Source: Lepiota brunneoincarnata (taxonomy: Eukaryota; Basidiomycota; Agaricomycetes; Agaricales; Agaricaceae). From it: 64,000 bases of DNA. A program made the position numbers and the translations under genes. The stretch lies in contig JAEBUN010000001.1 of NCBI GenBank assembly GCA_023014365.1, positions 3,286,001 to 3,350,000 on the forward strand, written 5' to 3'. How positions within the stretch are numbered: position 1 is the stretch's first letter; each line of letters begins with the position of its first letter. Below the pieces are notes generated by a model. That model did not search any database, had not been told where the DNA came from, and saw only the letters and a list, made by a program, of their open reading frames with translations. Below, piece by piece: positions 45,095 to 55,071 of the stretch.

Positions 45095-45464
45095 TGTTGA
45101 AGCAGGAGCGTTGGGGGACTGGTAAGGAGTCCTAACAGCGAAGGAACGAGTGTATTACGCGAAGGGAATGACTAGAAACGAAAGGAACAAGCTGTGGACA
45201 GCTGTGAGAGACTGGAAGTGGAGATAGAACTAACTACTCACCTGTGGACAGCTGTGAGAGACTGGAAGTCCCAAAAGCGTCCACAGGTGCAAGTCCATGT
45301 CTAGATCACATGACTAGCTACCAAAAGCGTCCAGGCCTATCTACAAGTCCACAAACACAACAACAAACAAGTGGGACTGTTCAGAGCACAATAAGACAAG
45401 TGCACACTGCTCACTACAGGAGTGCATATAGCACATCCTGGCATGTCACAGGGCACTCCTAACA
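45095..45464 (-). repeat. 5' LTR of Copia element
   Basis: 370 bp, followed on the inner side by the primer-binding site and on the outer side by the TTCCC duplication. Confidence 0.95.
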
Positions 45465-45469
45465 TTCCC

Positions 45470-46001
45470 ATGGCCCTGACCATGGAAATAGCCTTGGTAG
45501 AGTGGAAGCGAACATACTCCTTAGCAGGGGACAGTCATCGTCCCTGGCGAGCTGGAGGAAACCATGCCTGCAATGGTCAGGATCCTGGAACAAATCAATC
45601 CAGCGGTCCTGACACGAACATACTTCCTCCTTACAGAGGTAGTCAAGCGAGGCCTGGGGACGAGCCCCTATCCCAATGGGAGGCAACGACCGAGCGAAGT
45701 CGTGTACCTGAGTGTGGAAAGGCCACTTTGCACGCAAAGGGACCTCCCAGAAGTGGACCAAGCGGGCCGGACCCCCGGCAAACCACTCGGCGAGAAGGCG
45801 ACAGACTGCTAAGGAATGACCCTGGGCGGAGTGCACCAACGGGTCCACCGCCCGTCTGGCCAAAGCCATCGAGTCAGTGAACAGAACAAGGCCTGCAGCG
45901 CCCTCAACAGAAACTGCCTTGGATACCGCCAGCCGGATGGCGAAAAGCTCGGCCTCGGGAGCCGTGACCTTCCCCCCTGGAAGCCGGACCACGTGAATGC
46001 A
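45470..46001 (-). pseudogene. LINE-A ORF2 fragments: end of ii and fragment i (RNase H)
   Basis: 45470-45530 continues fragment ii (EYVRFHSTKAISMV, RT thumb). At about 45530 it joins RNase H sequence that runs on the minus strand from VRLPGGKVTAPEAELFAIRLA through LFTDS to LARDDDCPL (45531-45999). Relative to a normal LINE-A the two blocks are in the wrong order, and their outer ends share about 12 bases (ATTCA-GCGG). See findings for a circular or tandem-duplication interpretation. Confidence 0.8.
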
Positions 46002-46120
46002 TCGCTTCTTGATCTGGTACCACCACCAGTAACATGCACAGCCACACCCACTTCCTCGCTCATCGTCTTGTACTGCGCACCCCCACTGTTGGATTCGACC
46101 AGTGGTACTTTCAACTGAAC

Positions 46121-48156
46121 ATGTCCTCCTCAGCCTCCCAACAGGCTACGCGAGGAGGGGCGGATCCCGGTGGATCCCGCGGCTCAGGCCGTGGTCCCCC
46201 CCCTACCCCCTCCACCAACCCATTGGACGTCCTGTCCCCTGGCTTCCCGAGGAGCCCTCTTCAAGAGCCTGCTGGCCGCTACGGTACAGCGGCAAGCATG
46301 CATGCTGCGGTTTCCCCACCTTATGAGATGGCCGTCGACCCGGTGGAGACGCCGAGGCAGGCTCGACCTGTCTCCTGCCTCTCTGCATTTTCTAACGACT
46401 CGCGGTCGTCTTCCAAGCGACCGCAGTGTAACTCCAGTGAAGGGGGTCGCCCCCTCTTTGCCCCACCTGCGATATCCCCCCTGCGGATTGACTTGACCGC
46501 TGAACCAAGCGGCGACAGTCAGGCTGATCACCCGCAGGTGATAGCGGAGTCGTTCGATCAAGCGACGGACTACTTGGTGAAGCACACCGAGGTCCTCATG
46601 ACGGGCCCCTCTTGGGAGAGGGCCTGGCACACCTTTGATGGTCTTCTGCAGCGCACCGGGCGCTGCAGATTCCTGGATTACGGGCTGAAGTGTGAGGGGA
46701 GTGATGAGTCCACCCTCCGTCAGTCCATCATCGACGGGATGCACCCCTTTGGGAAGGACATCTTGGACGTCCCTGAGGTAGTAGGGCCCCCCAGCCGGGT
46801 AAGACCTGCTGTGGCAGCCCCACCCTCCCGACTGGCCATTATGCCGGCCCCTATGGATACAGCCCCCAACGCCAGAGCTACCTCGGCCGCGCCATCTGGA
46901 GGGGCTAAGTCCTCCAATTCCAAGGGTAAGGGCAAGGCCCCCCCTCCCCCTGCGCCGCTGCCTAACCCTAGAGGTCCGGGCCCATCACAGGCAGGCACAT
47001 CTTATGCATGGTCGGCGGTCCCGCCACCACCACCTAAGGTGAATCTCTCCACCAAGCCTAGGGGCACAAAGCGCTCATTTGCCCAGGTGGCCGCTGCCCC
47101 CCCAGTCTCAAGGGATGGCGACACAAAGGTTGCGGAGGCCATTGCCGCCATGGCGAGGGCCTTCCTGCACCTGTCCCCTGCGGATATCCTCCACACTGTT
47201 GGCAGGGGATCCCCCACTCCATCAGCTGGGAGGCCTCGCAAGAAGCCTCGCAACACTACCGCTGGCCCCACTAGGCGCCAGATCGTCATCCTCTTCATGG
47301 GTCCTAGGCCCCCGATCAAGGATCTGTCTCAGGTTGTTGCGGGGGCTAATCATACCCTCCTCAATGCGAAGTCCTCCCTCAACGTCATGTTGGCCTCCCA
47401 GGCATACGATGGCGTCTCCCTTGCAACTGACCTGGTCACGTCCACGGCAGATCTTAACGTGATCCAAGACTGGGCCTCCCGGTTCTTCCTGGCGGGATCG
47501 CAGCCTACAGCCATGGTCCCCTCCTCCAAGTCTTTCATGAAAGTGTCGGACGTCCCCTTCTTTGCCCCTGACGGGTCACGTATCACCAGTCAGTGGATCG
47601 AGAACATCATGCGGCAGTCGTCGCATCGAGGTTTCCTTAGCCTCCAGGGCCCCCCTAGGGTCAGGAGGAACTCCAACAAATCAGACACCGCGACTGTCTG
47701 GTTTGAGATATGGGACTCGCAGACCAGGTCCACTTCCAAGTCGATGATCGGAAGGTCGTTGGCCGTTGGGCCCCACACTTGCCCAATAAGTGTGGCTTCC
47801 CAGCGGGTTGGGACGTCCCTATGCCGCCGTTGCTGGCAGTGGGGGCACCCGACTAATGTTTGCAGGGCGAGATTCCCAACCTGCCCCATAGTGAGGACAA
47901 CCACAGGTCGATGGCGGGGTGCTGCAAGGCCCGCCCCAATGCGAACCCACCAGTCGCTGGTACTGCTGAGGGCACTCCGTGCCCTCACCAGCCCCGTTGT
48001 AGGAACTGTGGCGGCCCCCATGCCGCCCATGACAAAAAATGCCCGTTTTGGCACAAGCGTTTTGAAGACGGTTGGGCCAAGAAACGTTATCAGGAGGTAT
48101 GCGGTTCCCCTACCGCCCCCAAGGTCTCGCTAACTCAGCCTAGGAGTAATGCCTAG
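46121..48156 (+). pseudogene. LINE-B ORF1 (Gag-like), one frameshift in the zinc knuckles
   Basis: The frame from MSSSASQQ is open to 48133 but loses its proper end. It has a Ser/Pro-rich N-terminus, a conserved block with WERAWHTFDGLLQRTGRC, a Pro-rich middle, an RNA-binding-like domain (about 47270-47600) and FEIWDSQT, also found in LINE-A ORF1. The first knuckle CRRCWQWGHPTNVC is intact. About 47886 one base is missing, so the rest (GCCKARPN... and CRNCGGPHAAHDKKC) lies in the frame ending at TAG 48154-48156. An upstream in-frame ATG at 46034 exists; I prefer 46121 because the extra 29 residues look like leader. Confidence 0.82.
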
Positions 48157-51100
48157 GTACCTGAATGAGTTATGTATATGCTCTCAGAATGTAAACCGTA
48201 ATTACATTCTGCTGGACTCTTATCTCGAATTGTATAAAAACAATTTTGACGTCTTTTTCGTGCAAGAACCCCCTTGGCGGAACCTCCGTAAGGCTCCCTC
48301 TACTGTCTCTAGGAAAGGTGAGGATGTTGTAGGCGCCCCGCTCCACCCGGAGTGGGTGTGCATCTGGAACCCTCAGCCGGGCGATTCGTCCCTGCGGGTG
48401 TTGGCTTATGTCCACTCGAGGCTGAAGCTGCTGCGACCGTCCCTTCGTAGGGACTTGGTCGACCACCGTGACATTATGGTTGTGTCCCTGTGGCAAGGGG
48501 GGCACACCTTTAATCTTATGAACATCTACTTGGACGACTGCCACACCGCCATTCTGGCCCTGCGGGGGCTGGTGGACTCCCTGCCTGCCATGACGTATAT
48601 GGCAGGCAACTTCAATTGTCACTCGGAGCGGTGGGATCCTAATCGGGTCTCACATCCGGGGATTGCCCAATCACTCTTGGAGGTTGGGATGGATCTGGGG
48701 CTTGATTTGGTGCTCCCAGTGGTTCCAGGCCCAACTCACTTCCCACACGATACGAATCTGTTGCCATCAGTGATTGATCTCGTCTTCCTCCCGATGGCTC
48801 AAGATCCTGATCTCAGGCCCCTGATCAATCTCAAGATGCGTGGTCCTTCGGACCACGCGCCTCTTACTCTGGTTCTTCCGGTCACTCGATTTATGACCGG
48901 AGTGATCCGTCGTGTTCTGAAGCCCGATAGCGATGAGGAGTCGAAGTTCATGGCTCAGATATGTGAGGGGCTTGCCGCTCTGCGGCTGCCCTTGGCCACT
49001 CCTGAGGAGGTGGAGTCTGCGGCCTCGACCGTGGCTCGTATCATCTCTCAGGCCTGGGATACCTTCTCTGAGGAGGTATTCATTGTGGGGTGGTCTAATC
49101 CATGGTGGAATGATGACTGCACCGCTGCCATTAGGGCATATCGGGCCTCCCCCTTGGGGGAGGCGTGGTACGAGTTCCGGCATGCTACTAAGGCTGTCAA
49201 ACACAAGTTCTTTGATGAGAAGATCGAGGAGATTGCTTCTGCGAACAAGCGCCCCTGGGACTTAATGGCCTGGGTCAAGCAGTGCAAGTTGCCGGCATGT
49301 GACATGATTCAGCACGACAGCGTGCCGTGTCATGATATGGACTCCCTGTGGGATGCCCTCCATGGTACCTACAACGCGGCCTCTGGCTGCGCTGTAGATC
49401 CCTCTGTATTGGACGCTCTCCCAGCACAGGCGGAGAGAGCGTGGTACCCCTTCTCCACTTTGGAGCTTGAGGACACCTTACGTTCTTGCACGAAGAAGTC
49501 TGCTCCTGGGCCTGACCACGTTACGTGGTCGTACCTAAAGGATATCATGGCAGACAGAGCGTCCTGCCGCGTGTTCGTCGATCTCGCCAATGCCTGCCTC
49601 TCGGCAGGGCATTGGCCTGATTACTTCAAAGAGTCTAACTCGGTGGTCATACCTAAGCCGGGAAAGCCGTCTTACTCTACCCCCAAGGCCTTTCGGCCTA
49701 TTGTGTTGCTTAACACATTGGGTAAACTCATAGAGAAGATGATCTCCAACCGCCTCCAATTTGACTGTGTCAAATGGGGGGTGTTTCATCCCAACCAGGT
49801 TGGCAGTATCCGCCAGAAGTCCACTGAGGATGCTGGGTTGATCCTCACTCATCTCGTTCGTGCGGGGTGGGCTCGGGGACTGCGGACTAGCGTTATAGTG
49901 AGGGCCCCTCTAGCCCAGTGGTTTCGATCACTAAAGATGGGGAGAGGTGGCTGCACACGGCTGCCGGAAAGGTTGGGGGTTTGATTCCCTCTCATCCTCC
50001 ATACCTGTGAAGTGGAGAGAGGTCGCGCGGTTGTCATCGGATACTACCGTGTGCTCGGTTCTTCAGGTGGGTAAACTATCTCCAAGGAAATTTGATGGTC
50101 TCCTTGATCTCAGTTCTTGATTTGGCAACTGGCAATTGCCAATCTGGGGTAAATCTGGGGGAGAGATCATTGGAGCCCAAAGTGGCAGATCTGGATCGAT
50201 CTCGATTGGACTAGATCAACTGTGCCCGATAAGGGAGCGAAAGCACAGGGCATGGTAAGCGGGGGAATTCTAACAAAAACAGATCGAACGTCCCGATAAG
50301 GGGTCAGGTAACCCCCCACATGGGAACGCTTGGTCCAGGTGCTGCCGGCTTAAGCCAAGTAAGTACCGGTCGTTAGTCCATGGTAGTAGGTATCCGGTCA
50401 GGTGGCAAAAGGTGGGGCACTGGGGCTTTGGGGTTACCCACGGCTTCTCCCATAGGGGCTGCCGATTGGGGAGGTCCGCTGCCCAGACCTTGGAGCTCTG
50501 GGTGAGTCCGCATCTGGGCATGCCCTGGGGTTAGATCCCCCGTGGGTGTTCCATCTGAAGTGGGCGGCACAGGCTTAGGGTGCTGAAACAACTCCACGCC
50601 ACTGGTCCATGGACCTCTGGAAGTGCAATGTGGTTGGCTGTGGGCGAGGCAGAGACCTGGGACAGGTGGGGATCCGCGCCGGTTGGCATCAGCAAACCAC
50701 CTGCCCGGGAACGGGAAGCCCAGTAACCGGGGCTCTATACTAACTCCCTGGCGAAGCGTGAGCTGTAGCGGGCCGGGACAGTCTCCCGCGACCCGGCTCA
50801 AGTGCACTAAATCCTCTGTCGGTTCTCCTGACTGACTAAGCCAGGTTAGAGTCTAAGTTGATTCTGGGGTCCGGTGCATCCGGTGCTTGCCTCGCAAGAG
50901 CGCATAGCAATAGGGTCCTCCCTTACGGGAGGGCCCTATACCTCGTAAATTGTTGATTTCAAAAAAAAAAAAAAAAGACTAGTGTTGTAGCCTTTGACAT
51001 CACTCAGTTCTTCCCTTCGCTGAACCATGATATGATTCTGGCAGTGCTGTCGCGGTCGGGTTTCATGCCCGAGTTGGTGCAGTTCTTCGGCTCTTATTTG

Positions 51101-53098
51101 GTTGGGAGGTCTACCATGTACCTGTGGAATTCCTTTCGGTCTGGCCCCAGGCAGGTGGATGTAGGCGTGGGGCAGGGCTCTGCTCTGTCCCCCGTCTTGT
51201 CCGCCCTGTATCTCACTCCCCTGGTGTACTTGTACTACCAACGAACCCCCGGCCTCGGCGTTGATATGCTTTCGTATGTCGATGACGGGACCCTTATAGT
51301 CCAGACCAAGAGCTGGGAGGACAACGTTACTGCCCTGCAGGCAGCCTATCGCTGCGTGCATGGGCTCTTTGACTTGTTCAGCCTCACACTTGAACACACC
51401 AAGTCCGAGGTCTTCCACTTCTCTCGCAACCCGAGAGATGCCAACCCGCCCATTGACCTGGGCTTCCATCCGTACACGGGAGATACTCCTTTGAAACCCA
51501 AGCCGTTTTGGTGGTACTTGGGCTTCTATTTTGACCATGCTCTCACTGTTCACGAGCATGTCTGCTACTATTCTACCAAGGCCTTCTCCATGGTTGGTGC
51601 GATGGGGATGCTTGGTAATTCGACCCGGGGACTGCTTCCTGACCAGAAGCGCCTCCTATACCGATCCTGCGTGGTTCCTATTGCCACGTATGGGTTTCAT
51701 ATGTGGTATCACGAGGGTTTCCGTAACAAAGGGATCCTCAAGATGTTCAACTCCATGCAGCGGCGAGCCGCCAACTGGATCATCGGTGCGTTCCGCACGT
51801 CCCCAACCGGGGGGGCAGAGGCCCTAGCAGGCCTTCTGCCCTTCCGGCTGCATCTTAAGAAACTGGCTTCCCGAACAATATTCTGGGTTGCCACTCTTGC
51901 GGCTAATTATCCGCTTCGGCCCTTGCTGGGCCATGAGTTTAGGGGGAGCTCTCCGGAGCACCCACGTGCTATCTCGACTCTCACCCCTGCGCTTCGGCCT
52001 AAGGTGAAGAGTGCTCTTATGGAGGTACAGGCAGTGCTTCCACAGCTTACTGAGCCGTTCTCCCCATTTGCGGATGAGAATAGGCCGGGTCTCCGTCTTT
52101 TGGACCGCTTCTCGGAGCGGATCAAATTTATGCTCTACACCGTTGATCCAGAGGGGGATTCGAAGCAATGGCACCTCGACGGACTGCACGCCTCCATCCG
52201 GAGGGCGCAATCCAACCTATCGTCTGTTTGTATAGCGGCTGGTGCACACCGGCTGCCATGCGGAAGGCTGCAGGCTGTTTCAGCCGCTTGTGTGTTTGCA
52301 GGCGGGTGTCTGGTCAGGCAGGCCAGACAGGCCACAGGGAGGGTTCTGATCGCTGATGCGGAACTCCACTCCATTCGGTTGGGAGTAAGCATGGTCTTGG
52401 ACCATGCAGAAACCGACCACATCTTCATCTACACCAGCTCTGCAGGCTCCGCCCGCAAAGCTGTGGATCCCTCTGTGCACGCTGGCCAGGTTCACTCCCT
52501 GGAGGTGTGTCGGTCCCTAGACCACTGGCTGTCTTCCAAGGCCCAGCGGACTGTTACCTTCTGGCAGGTGCCTTCGGGCTCTGTTGCAGAACTTCACTCT
52601 GATGCTGTCGAGATGGCGAAGGAGCTTCGGGTATCACTGGGCTCTTGCCCGGCGACTACTATCGACTCTCTCCGGGCTGAGGTCACGAGAGGGTGTATTG
52701 ACGAGTGGGTGAATATGTTTCGCTTGCCCCTCTATAGGGGAAGGAATTTCCTCCCCCTGCTGGACTCCCTTGGGAAGCCAATCCAACCCTCGTACCTCTC
52801 CGGAGGTGTGTGGCTCCGAGAAATCGGCCCCCGGATATCTGTCACTGGCACAGCGAGGGCCGCCTGCACCATACTCGGGCATGCCCCTATCGGGGAGTAC
52901 CGCGCTAGATTCCATCCCCAGGAGGATCACTCCTGTCCCTGTGGGTTGCGGCTTGAAACCCGCACTCACATACTCACTTCCTGTCTGAAGTACACGCGAC
53001 GTGGCGGTTTGCCCCACGACCTCAACGCCTTTCTGGGCTTTCTGGAATGCAATCCTTCGGCGTTTGCATTCCTATCCCGGCCCCAAGGGGTGGGATAA
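48149..53098 (+). pseudogene. LINE-B ORF2 (endonuclease-RT-RNase H), split by SINE-like element
   Basis: The ATG at 48149 overlaps the ORF1 stop (ATGCCTAG). Endonuclease: QEPPW, then AGNFNCHS where the catalytic motif is GDFN (Asp to Asn, 48608-48610), and SDHAPL. RT: PKPGKPSY, then the SINE-like element after LRTSV, then FDITQFFPSLNH, GVGQGSALSPVLS and YVDD (51275-51286). RNase H: DAELHSIRLGVS and the C-terminal CPCGLRLETRTHILTSC. Without the insertion and one TSD copy the frame is continuous, about 1,290 codons. Both defects would block autonomous movement. Confidence 0.92.
49899..50976 (+). mobile_element. SINE-like element, copy C1 (LINE-B-type tail)
   Basis: 1078 bp flanked by GACTAGCGTTATAG and GACTAGTGTTGTAG (49885-49898 and 50977-50990). 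A tRNA-like head has an A box at 49911-49921 (TAGCCCAGTGG) and a B box at 49978-49988 (GGTTTGATTCC). Between head and tail lie about 900 bp without a credible gene. A hairpin with an 11-bp stem (50912-50937) precedes CGTAAATTGTTGATTTC and a poly-A, the LINE-B tail. The A and B boxes imply RNA polymerase III transcription. Confidence 0.92.
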
Positions 53099-53181
53099 CT
53101 GGGGAGGGCCTTCGGGTTATTCCCCCCTTGCGGCTTCGGTCTCGAGGAACCGGTGGTTATTCGCCCTCCGCCTTCGGGCGG

Positions 53182-53312
53182 GGTGTAGCGATTTATGGAG
53201 AATTGACTCCTAACGCCCCTAGGGGCGGAGACCCAAAGTTCTTAGAGCCTTGGTCTGTGAGGTGTAGGAATTTATGGAGAATTGACTCCTAACCCCCTTC
53301 AGGGGGGGGACC
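53182..53312 (+). repeat. Tandem ~79-bp units in LINE-B 3' UTR
   Basis: Two units start at 53182 and 53261, each with GTGTAG, ATTTATGGAGAATTGACTCC and a C-run/G-run hairpin (CGCCCCTAGGGGCG in the first). LINE-A copies carry one related unit at the same place (A1 about 22487-22540). The same pair is in B5 (about 56360-56490), B1 and B8. Confidence 0.8.
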
Positions 53313-53547
53313 TGTTGGCCCTATCCACCCCTCGTCTGCTGCACCCTGGTTTCCGTCGGGGTAGCAGACTCCTCGCCCACGTGCACTTCTTTACAGAGTG
53401 TAGCCTTTCGAGTCAGCGGGACTCTCTTCCCTACCTTTATTGGTAGTTATACCATGTATTAGTTGCCTTGTACGTAGCTAGTGCGCGCGGACTGCGTTCG
53501 AGCACCGCGTTATAAATTGTTGATTTCAAAAAAAAAAAAAAAAAAAA

Positions 53548-54635
53548 GAGCCACTGGGACAGGGTTGCCCAACCCCATATGGGCCAGGTTCCTGAAGAAT
53601 TGCTGAGTAGGTGCCAGCTGTGCATACCCAGCAGGAAAACACCCCAAATCCTCCAATGGGGGGGGAGGCAGGGGAAGGTTACCCTCCACAGGGGGGCGGT
53701 GAGAGCCACCAGCCCACAGAGCACCATCCACCTCCATAGAAGCCACAGAGGCTCTAGGAGAGGGGGCATGCATACTGCCTGCCACCCCGATAGGGGCAGC
53801 TGCCGCAGCAGAGTCCAGCCGTTTGCCCTTCCCTTGTGCAGGGGTAGGGGTGCTCAGCCTGGACTGACCATACACCTCAGAGGCCCACTCATGGAGCCTG
53901 TGGGTGCACTCACCCTCTGTAAAGGGGACATCATCCCAGTCATACCCCTCCACCTCATGGAAGAGTCTGGCCAGGGAGCAGGTGACCTCCGACTTGCCGC
54001 CGTTAGAGAAAGGAGCCCTCCTGGCTCTCTCCAGCCATAGGACAACCATATCGAGCGCATCCGCCACAATCCCAGCCTTACCCTCCACATTCGCGAGACT
54101 GCTTGAGAGGGCGAGAAAGGTGGGGATGAACTCGGGATCCTCCTCCTCATCTGCAGCAAGAGCGGGGCTGGGGAACGGTTTGGGGCCAGGGGTGTTGACC
54201 GCCATCCTGGCTGAACTGGAAACCAATTTGAGGTCAAGGTCCTGCCTGAAGGAGGCAGACAGCTTGGGCATGCAGGTATGCTTGGGACGAGGGGTCACCA
54301 GAGCGTCATCCGGGTAGACAGCAGACTCGCGAGGCCTTTTGGGGGCCTCGGCAGCTAGAGCAGGGACCACAGCCTGCGATGCAGAACTGTAGCCGGGTTG
54401 AGAGGAGCCAGAGGGGGCATCCTGAGTGCGGATGATGGCCATGGCGAGAGGGTCTGGCAATGAAGGATCCACCAGCGGAGGAGCTCCTGCCCCCTGAGAG
54501 GAGCGTGTAGACCTAGGAGGCATGCATGTAGGACTTTAAGGTCGTAGATCGAGCTAGCAGAGCTTGTTGCAGAGTAGAGTGAGTAGGGGTAGGCAGTGGC
54601 TGCGCAGCAAGATAGTGGTGGTTGAAGTCCAAGAA
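53548..54635 (-). pseudogene. LINE-A copy A6: 5' UTR and N-terminal half of ORF1
   Basis: The minus strand has the 5' UTR (54635 to 54524, starting CATCCCTTCTTGGAC) and ORF1 from MPPRSTRSSQGAG at 54523. ORF1 is open through the acidic EEEDPEF, LWLERARRAPFS and YDWDDVPF regions to FFRNLAHMGLGNPVPVA, where the poly-A of B2 cuts it at 53548. This is the clearest N-terminal ORF1 half next to A4. The 5' end meets LINE-B endonuclease sequence. Confidence 0.87.
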
Positions 54636-55071
54636 GGGATGATGAACACCTCCTTAGAGAAGGCATCCCAGGCCTGGGAGATGATACAAGCTATAGCTGA
54701 GGCCACAGACTCCACCTCCGCAGGGGTGTCCAGGGGCATCCGCAAAGCAGCCAACCCCTTGCATATCTGTGCCACAAACTTTGACTCCTTATCGCTATCA
54801 GGCTTCAGAACTCGATGGATTACACTAGTCATAAAACAAGTGACTGGAAGAACCAGAGTCAGAGAAGTATGGTCTGAAGGGCCATGCTTCTTGAGATCAA
54901 TCAGGGGCCTGAGATCAGGGTTTTGGGCCATCAGAAGGAATATGAGATTGATCACTGATAGTGAAAGATTCGAATTGTGTGGGAAGTGAGTTGGGCCCAG
55001 AACCACCAGAAGTACCAAATCAAGCCCCAGATCCATCCCAACCTCCAGCAGAGATTAGGCGATTCCTGGAT
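54636..55071 (-). pseudogene. LINE-B ORF2 endonuclease part (B4, proximal piece)
   Basis: The minus strand encodes MDLGLDLVLLVVLGPTHFPH, the SDHT motif and the linker to FSKEVFII, then meets the 5' end of A6. It continues upstream at 56720-57136 once B5 is removed; TTCCTGGATG here and TCCCTGGATG at 56720 are the duplicated target. Confidence 0.84.

Larger units (their letters stand above)
40369..45464 (-). mobile_element. Ty1/Copia retrotransposon, complete
   Basis: 5096 bp with two ~370-bp LTRs (40369-40737 and 45095-45464) that differ at only a handful of positions, a 5-bp duplication TTCCC (40364-40368 and 45465-45469), a primer-binding site, a purine tract and one intact 1418-codon frame. 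Everything needed for an autonomous element is present. It is inserted in a LINE-A ORF2 fragment. Near-identical LTRs indicate a recent insertion. Confidence 0.97.
46002..53547 (+). mobile_element. LINE-B copy B2, near full length, with SINE-like insertion
   Basis: It holds ORF1 (46121-48156), ORF2 (48149-53098) and a 3' UTR ending TATAAATTGTTGATTTC plus a poly-A (53529-53547). A SINE-like element splits ORF2 at 49899-50976. It is the only copy here with the whole LINE-B ORF1. Its 5' end is taken where LINE-A similarity stops (about 46002). No target duplication is seen between 46001 and 53548, so the flanks may have been exchanged by recombination. Confidence 0.9.

Noticed and set aside
49899..50976. 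Functional tRNA gene in the C1 head
   Set aside because: Boxes are present but no convincing cloverleaf with acceptor and anticodon stems could be drawn, and the element has a poly-A and target duplications.
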